Source of the DNA: Candidatus Gastranaerophilales bacterium
GTDB lineage: Bacteria > Cyanobacteriota > Vampirovibrionia > Gastranaerophilales > Gastranaerophilaceae
DNA length: 64,000 nucleotides
Assembly (NCBI GenBank): GCA_944324445.1
Contig: CALUWL010000001.1
Coordinates: forward strand, 1-64,000
Direction of reading: 5' to 3'
In this document: positions 62,365 to 64,000 of the stretch, one piece after another
How positions within the stretch are numbered: position 1 is the first letter of the stretch
How the letters are laid out: each line of letters opens with the position of its first letter
Program-made: the position numbers and the translations under genes
Notes under the pieces: generated by a model
Told to the model about the DNA's origin: nothing
Databases searched by the model: none
Seen by the model: the letters and a program-made list of their open reading frames with translations, nothing else

Positions 62365-63597
62365 TTAAGCAAAAGTTTTAAATGAACTTTCAACGTTATC
62401 ATCGATTACCTTTTGAACTGATTCAACTTCAGTTGTAACCGCACTTCTTTGGGTTTCGATGTTATCTAGTTCAAGTTCTAATTTTTTATCCTGATTTTGG
62501 ATTTGAGTTTGCAATCTGTCATATTTTGCTTTTGCTCTGTCATCATCTTCAGTGTAGTATGAATCAGAAATGTTCGCTGTTGAATCCCAAGACAAGCTGC
62601 TCCATTTCACCTTTCCGGTTTCTGAATCTACGCTGCCTTTTTCAAGCAAATATTTACCGTTTCTTAAACAATCTTGAAGATAGTTAGGTCCATCCGTTGA
62701 GCCATCTATATCTGTTGAACCGTATTTTAATGTTTCATCAACTACATATCTTTGAATAACAACGCCATTTGCATCAACAAGACTGAATTTACCGTCTGCA
62801 CCTTCAACTTTGTTTACATTTGTTGTAGTTTTTAAAGTAGAAGAAGGAATAGAGGAGGAGTCATTAACCAAACTTGCGGTTTCTGAACTTGCAAATGAAT
62901 TTTTTAAATTTTCATCAGTAATTTCAGCACCGGTTCTGTAATTATAATAAGCAGTCGTTCCATCGTTTTTAACAACTGCAATCATTCCATGCTGAGTATC
63001 AATTTGTAATCCTTTTGTATTTATGGTGTTCGATGAAGATAATAAATTTCCAAGTGCAGTAGATGTGCCATTTGATTCTTTAGGTATAACTATATAATTA
63101 TCACCACTATTTTCTTTTTTACCATCAGAAGAAGTTGAGCCGACTCTATACACGCCATCAGCATCTTGAGCAGTTACAACATTTGATTTTTTAGTAATTG
63201 TTCCGGGGATTTCTTCTGCACTTGAAACAACAATAGCACCATAAGCATCAACCAATCTATATGCAGATGTGCTTGCATATTCTTGTCCGGTTGTTCTGTC
63301 ATAAGCTTGAATACCGCTGTCATCAGCAGAAAACTGTGCCAATGTACCACTGACTAAAGTAGCATAAGTTAAGTTAGAGGTTCTATTTACAACATCATTA
63401 CCTGAATTTGTTGAAGCTAATGCAAGTGAAATTTTCATTTGCCTATTGGATGTAGCATTTTCGTAATCAACCGCAATTTCTTCTAATTGCTGAGCTAAAA
63501 CTAATCTTTTTTGTGAAATTTGTTGCGCTCTGTACTCCAGATCGCTCTTTCTGGCAGTTAATAATAACATTCTGCCTTGACTTGCTGATAATCCCAT
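62365..63597 (-). CDS. Lineage-type protein starting MGLSASQ (410 aa), unknown function
   Basis: I set the start at the ATG at 63597 because AAAGGTGG lies just upstream; a GTG three codons earlier would overlap that site. Residues 1-60 are a helical, coiled-coil-like segment (KSDLEYRAQQISQKRLVLAQQ is its core, shown here up to 20 as KSDLEYRAQQISQKRLVLAQ). The middle 280 residues are Ser/Thr/Gly/Asp-rich with beta-type sequence and little hydrophobic core. The last 60 are again a long helix (RAKAKYDRLQTQIQNQDKKL). The helix-beta-helix plan resembles flagellin/hook-associated-like proteins, but no hallmark is present. I recall similar MGLSASQ starts from gut Melainabacteria; this needs a search. 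No signal peptide. Confidence 0.7.
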   Translation of the reverse strand: MGLSASQGRMLLLTARKSDLEYRAQQISQKRLVLAQQLEEIAVDYENATSNRQMKISLALASTNSGNDVVNRTSNLTYATLVSGTLAQFSADDSGIQAYDRTTGQEYASTSAYRLVDAYGAIVVSSAEEIPGTITKKSNVVTAQDADGVYRVGSTSSDGKKENSGDNYIVIPKESNGTSTALGNLLSSSNTINTKGLQIDTQHGMIAVVKNDGTTAYYNYRTGAEITDENLKNSFASSETASLVNDSSSIPSSTLKTTTNVNKVEGADGKFSLVDANGVVIQRYVVDETLKYGSTDIDGSTDGPNYLQDCLRNGKYLLEKGSVDSETGKVKWSSLSWDSTANISDSYYTEDDDRAKAKYDRLQTQIQNQDKKLELELDNIETQRSAVTTEVESVQKVIDDNVESSFKTFA

Positions 63598-63739
63598 TTT
63601 TACCACCTTTACTTTTAATTACTTTTGCAGATTTTAAACACCACAATTCAAGTGTTCTTTTATCCAATTGAATAGTTCCCACTTTTTTTAATACAATAAC
63701 AAATTTATTTTTTTATCTTTACAAAAATTAATAAATCGC

Positions 63740-63781
63740 AAATAAAAATACCTTCCCTAAAAAAGGAAGGTATTTTTATTT
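63740..63781 (-). terminator. Terminator of rplI
   Basis: AAATAAAAATACCTTCC (63740-63756) pairs with GGAAGGTATTTTTATTT (63765-63781) over an 8-base loop, 21 bases past the rplI stop codon on the minus strand. Confidence 0.88.
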
Positions 63782-63801
63782 ATGACGATTTTTAAATTAT
63801 C

Positions 63802-64000
63802 TTATGCTTCTTCTGTTGTTTCTTCTTCAAAAACTTCTTTGATTGTTTCAGAAGCAGTAACTTCAACATTTAATTGAGCTTTAACTTTTGATGACAATTT
63901 AATTGTCATAACAAAATTTCCAACATGATTGATAGGGCTATCTAAGATAATTGCTTTTTTATCTATTTCCATACCTGTTTTTGCAAGTAATTCTTCAGCC
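63802..64000 (-). CDS. rplI: Ribosomal protein bL9, C-terminal part (cut by the window edge)
   Basis: The minus-strand frame is open from the window edge to TAA at 63804-63802 and gives 65 residues beginning AEELLAKTGMEIDKK. IILDSPINHVGNFVMTIKLS and KVKAQLNVEVTAS follow the C-terminal domain of L9, which binds 23S rRNA at the base of L1. An acidic tail (EVFEEETTEEA) extends past the usual end. The N-terminal half lies outside the window. Confidence 0.85.
   Translation of the reverse strand, partial: AEELLAKTGMEIDKKAIILDSPINHVGNFVMTIKLSSKVKAQLNVEVTASETIKEVFEEETTEEA

Noticed and set aside
63467-63682. GTG-started ORF beginning GTIQLDKRTLELW upstream of the MGLSASQ gene.
   Set aside because: Only the first 28 codons look plausible; the remainder is out of frame with, and antagonistic to, the well-supported gene.
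1-64000. Reassignment of TGA to glycine or tryptophan, known in some candidate phyla.
   Set aside because: TGA serves as the stop of several complete genes here (helicase, scpB, polyprenyl synthase) with no in-frame TGA in conserved proteins.
1-64000. Insertion sequence, integrase or prophage remnants.
   Set aside because: No transposase, integrase or phage structural motif and no paired terminal repeats were seen.

Overview
The window looks like chromosomal DNA from a Gram-negative, very AT-rich bacterium. It carries lipid A genes (lpxD, lpxC, lpxA with fabZ), a heptose-nucleotide enzyme, an AsmA-like protein, a SurA/PpiC-type lipoprotein foldase and many type IV prepilin-like proteins. TGA is used as a normal stop codon. 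The combination of an LPS cluster, prepilins with A|FTLAE-type cleavage sites, a class II photolyase, and a protein starting MGLSASQ next to rplI is what I would expect from non-photosynthetic relatives of Cyanobacteria (Melainabacteria/Vampirovibrionia, Gastranaerophilales-like). This placement is an inference from gene content and recalled sequence style, not a phylogeny.

Layout. Positions 0-2.5 kb hold the end of an unidentified gene, two serine tRNAs, a small secreted lytic transglycosylase and tyrS. From 2.6 to 12 kb there is a 787-residue prepilin with receptor-like Cys-rich and Gly-rich regions, a WG-repeat protein, an AsmA-like protein, two lineage-specific small or medium proteins and a class II photolyase. 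A two-gene module of a 167-aa protein and a UvrD helicase-nuclease occupies 12.1-15.7 kb. A four-gene prepilin operon (15.7-21.3 kb, minus strand) includes a 1158-residue giant and is followed by a divergent prepilin. From 22 to 31.5 kb there are envelope, sugar and housekeeping genes: a UDP-glucuronate decarboxylase-like SDR, an aminotransferase-HAD fusion, LysM and carboxypeptidase-regulatory-like proteins, pth, an FkbM methyltransferase, a possible ADP-ribosyltransferase-fold protein, and rplU-rpmA. tRNA-Met and tRNA-Asp lie among them. A small XRE regulator and another prepilin diverge across a 36-bp perfect palindrome at 31.9 kb; pdxJ follows.

From 33.7 to 57.2 kb everything reads on the plus strand. 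It starts with a zinc-ribbon/P-loop/TPR signalling ATPase, an acyltransferase, a ROK kinase, mfd, a PpiC lipoprotein and rfaE2. Then comes lpxD-lpxC-fabZ-lpxA-M29 peptidase-polyprenyl synthase-lepB, and finally smc-scpA-scpB coupled to a degenerate ribonucleotide-reductase-like gene. The end of the window holds an ATP-grasp protein, a degenerate HD-GYP protein with a 16-base homopolymer in its reading frame, metX-metW, an orphan histidine kinase, a lineage-type protein and the 3' part of rplI.

Themes. (1) Six prepilin-like proteins, several very large and Gly-rich, suggest a surface-fibre or adhesion system whose assembly ATPase, platform and peptidase genes are outside the window. (2) Several proteins keep a family fold but have lost key catalytic residues: the RNR-like protein, the HD-GYP protein, the HAD domain and the prenyl synthase. 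(3) Three genes have a -10 box ending exactly six bases before the ATG, consistent with leaderless mRNAs. I saw no CRISPR array, transposase, prophage or rRNA. All functional calls come from reading the sequence; no database search was run.
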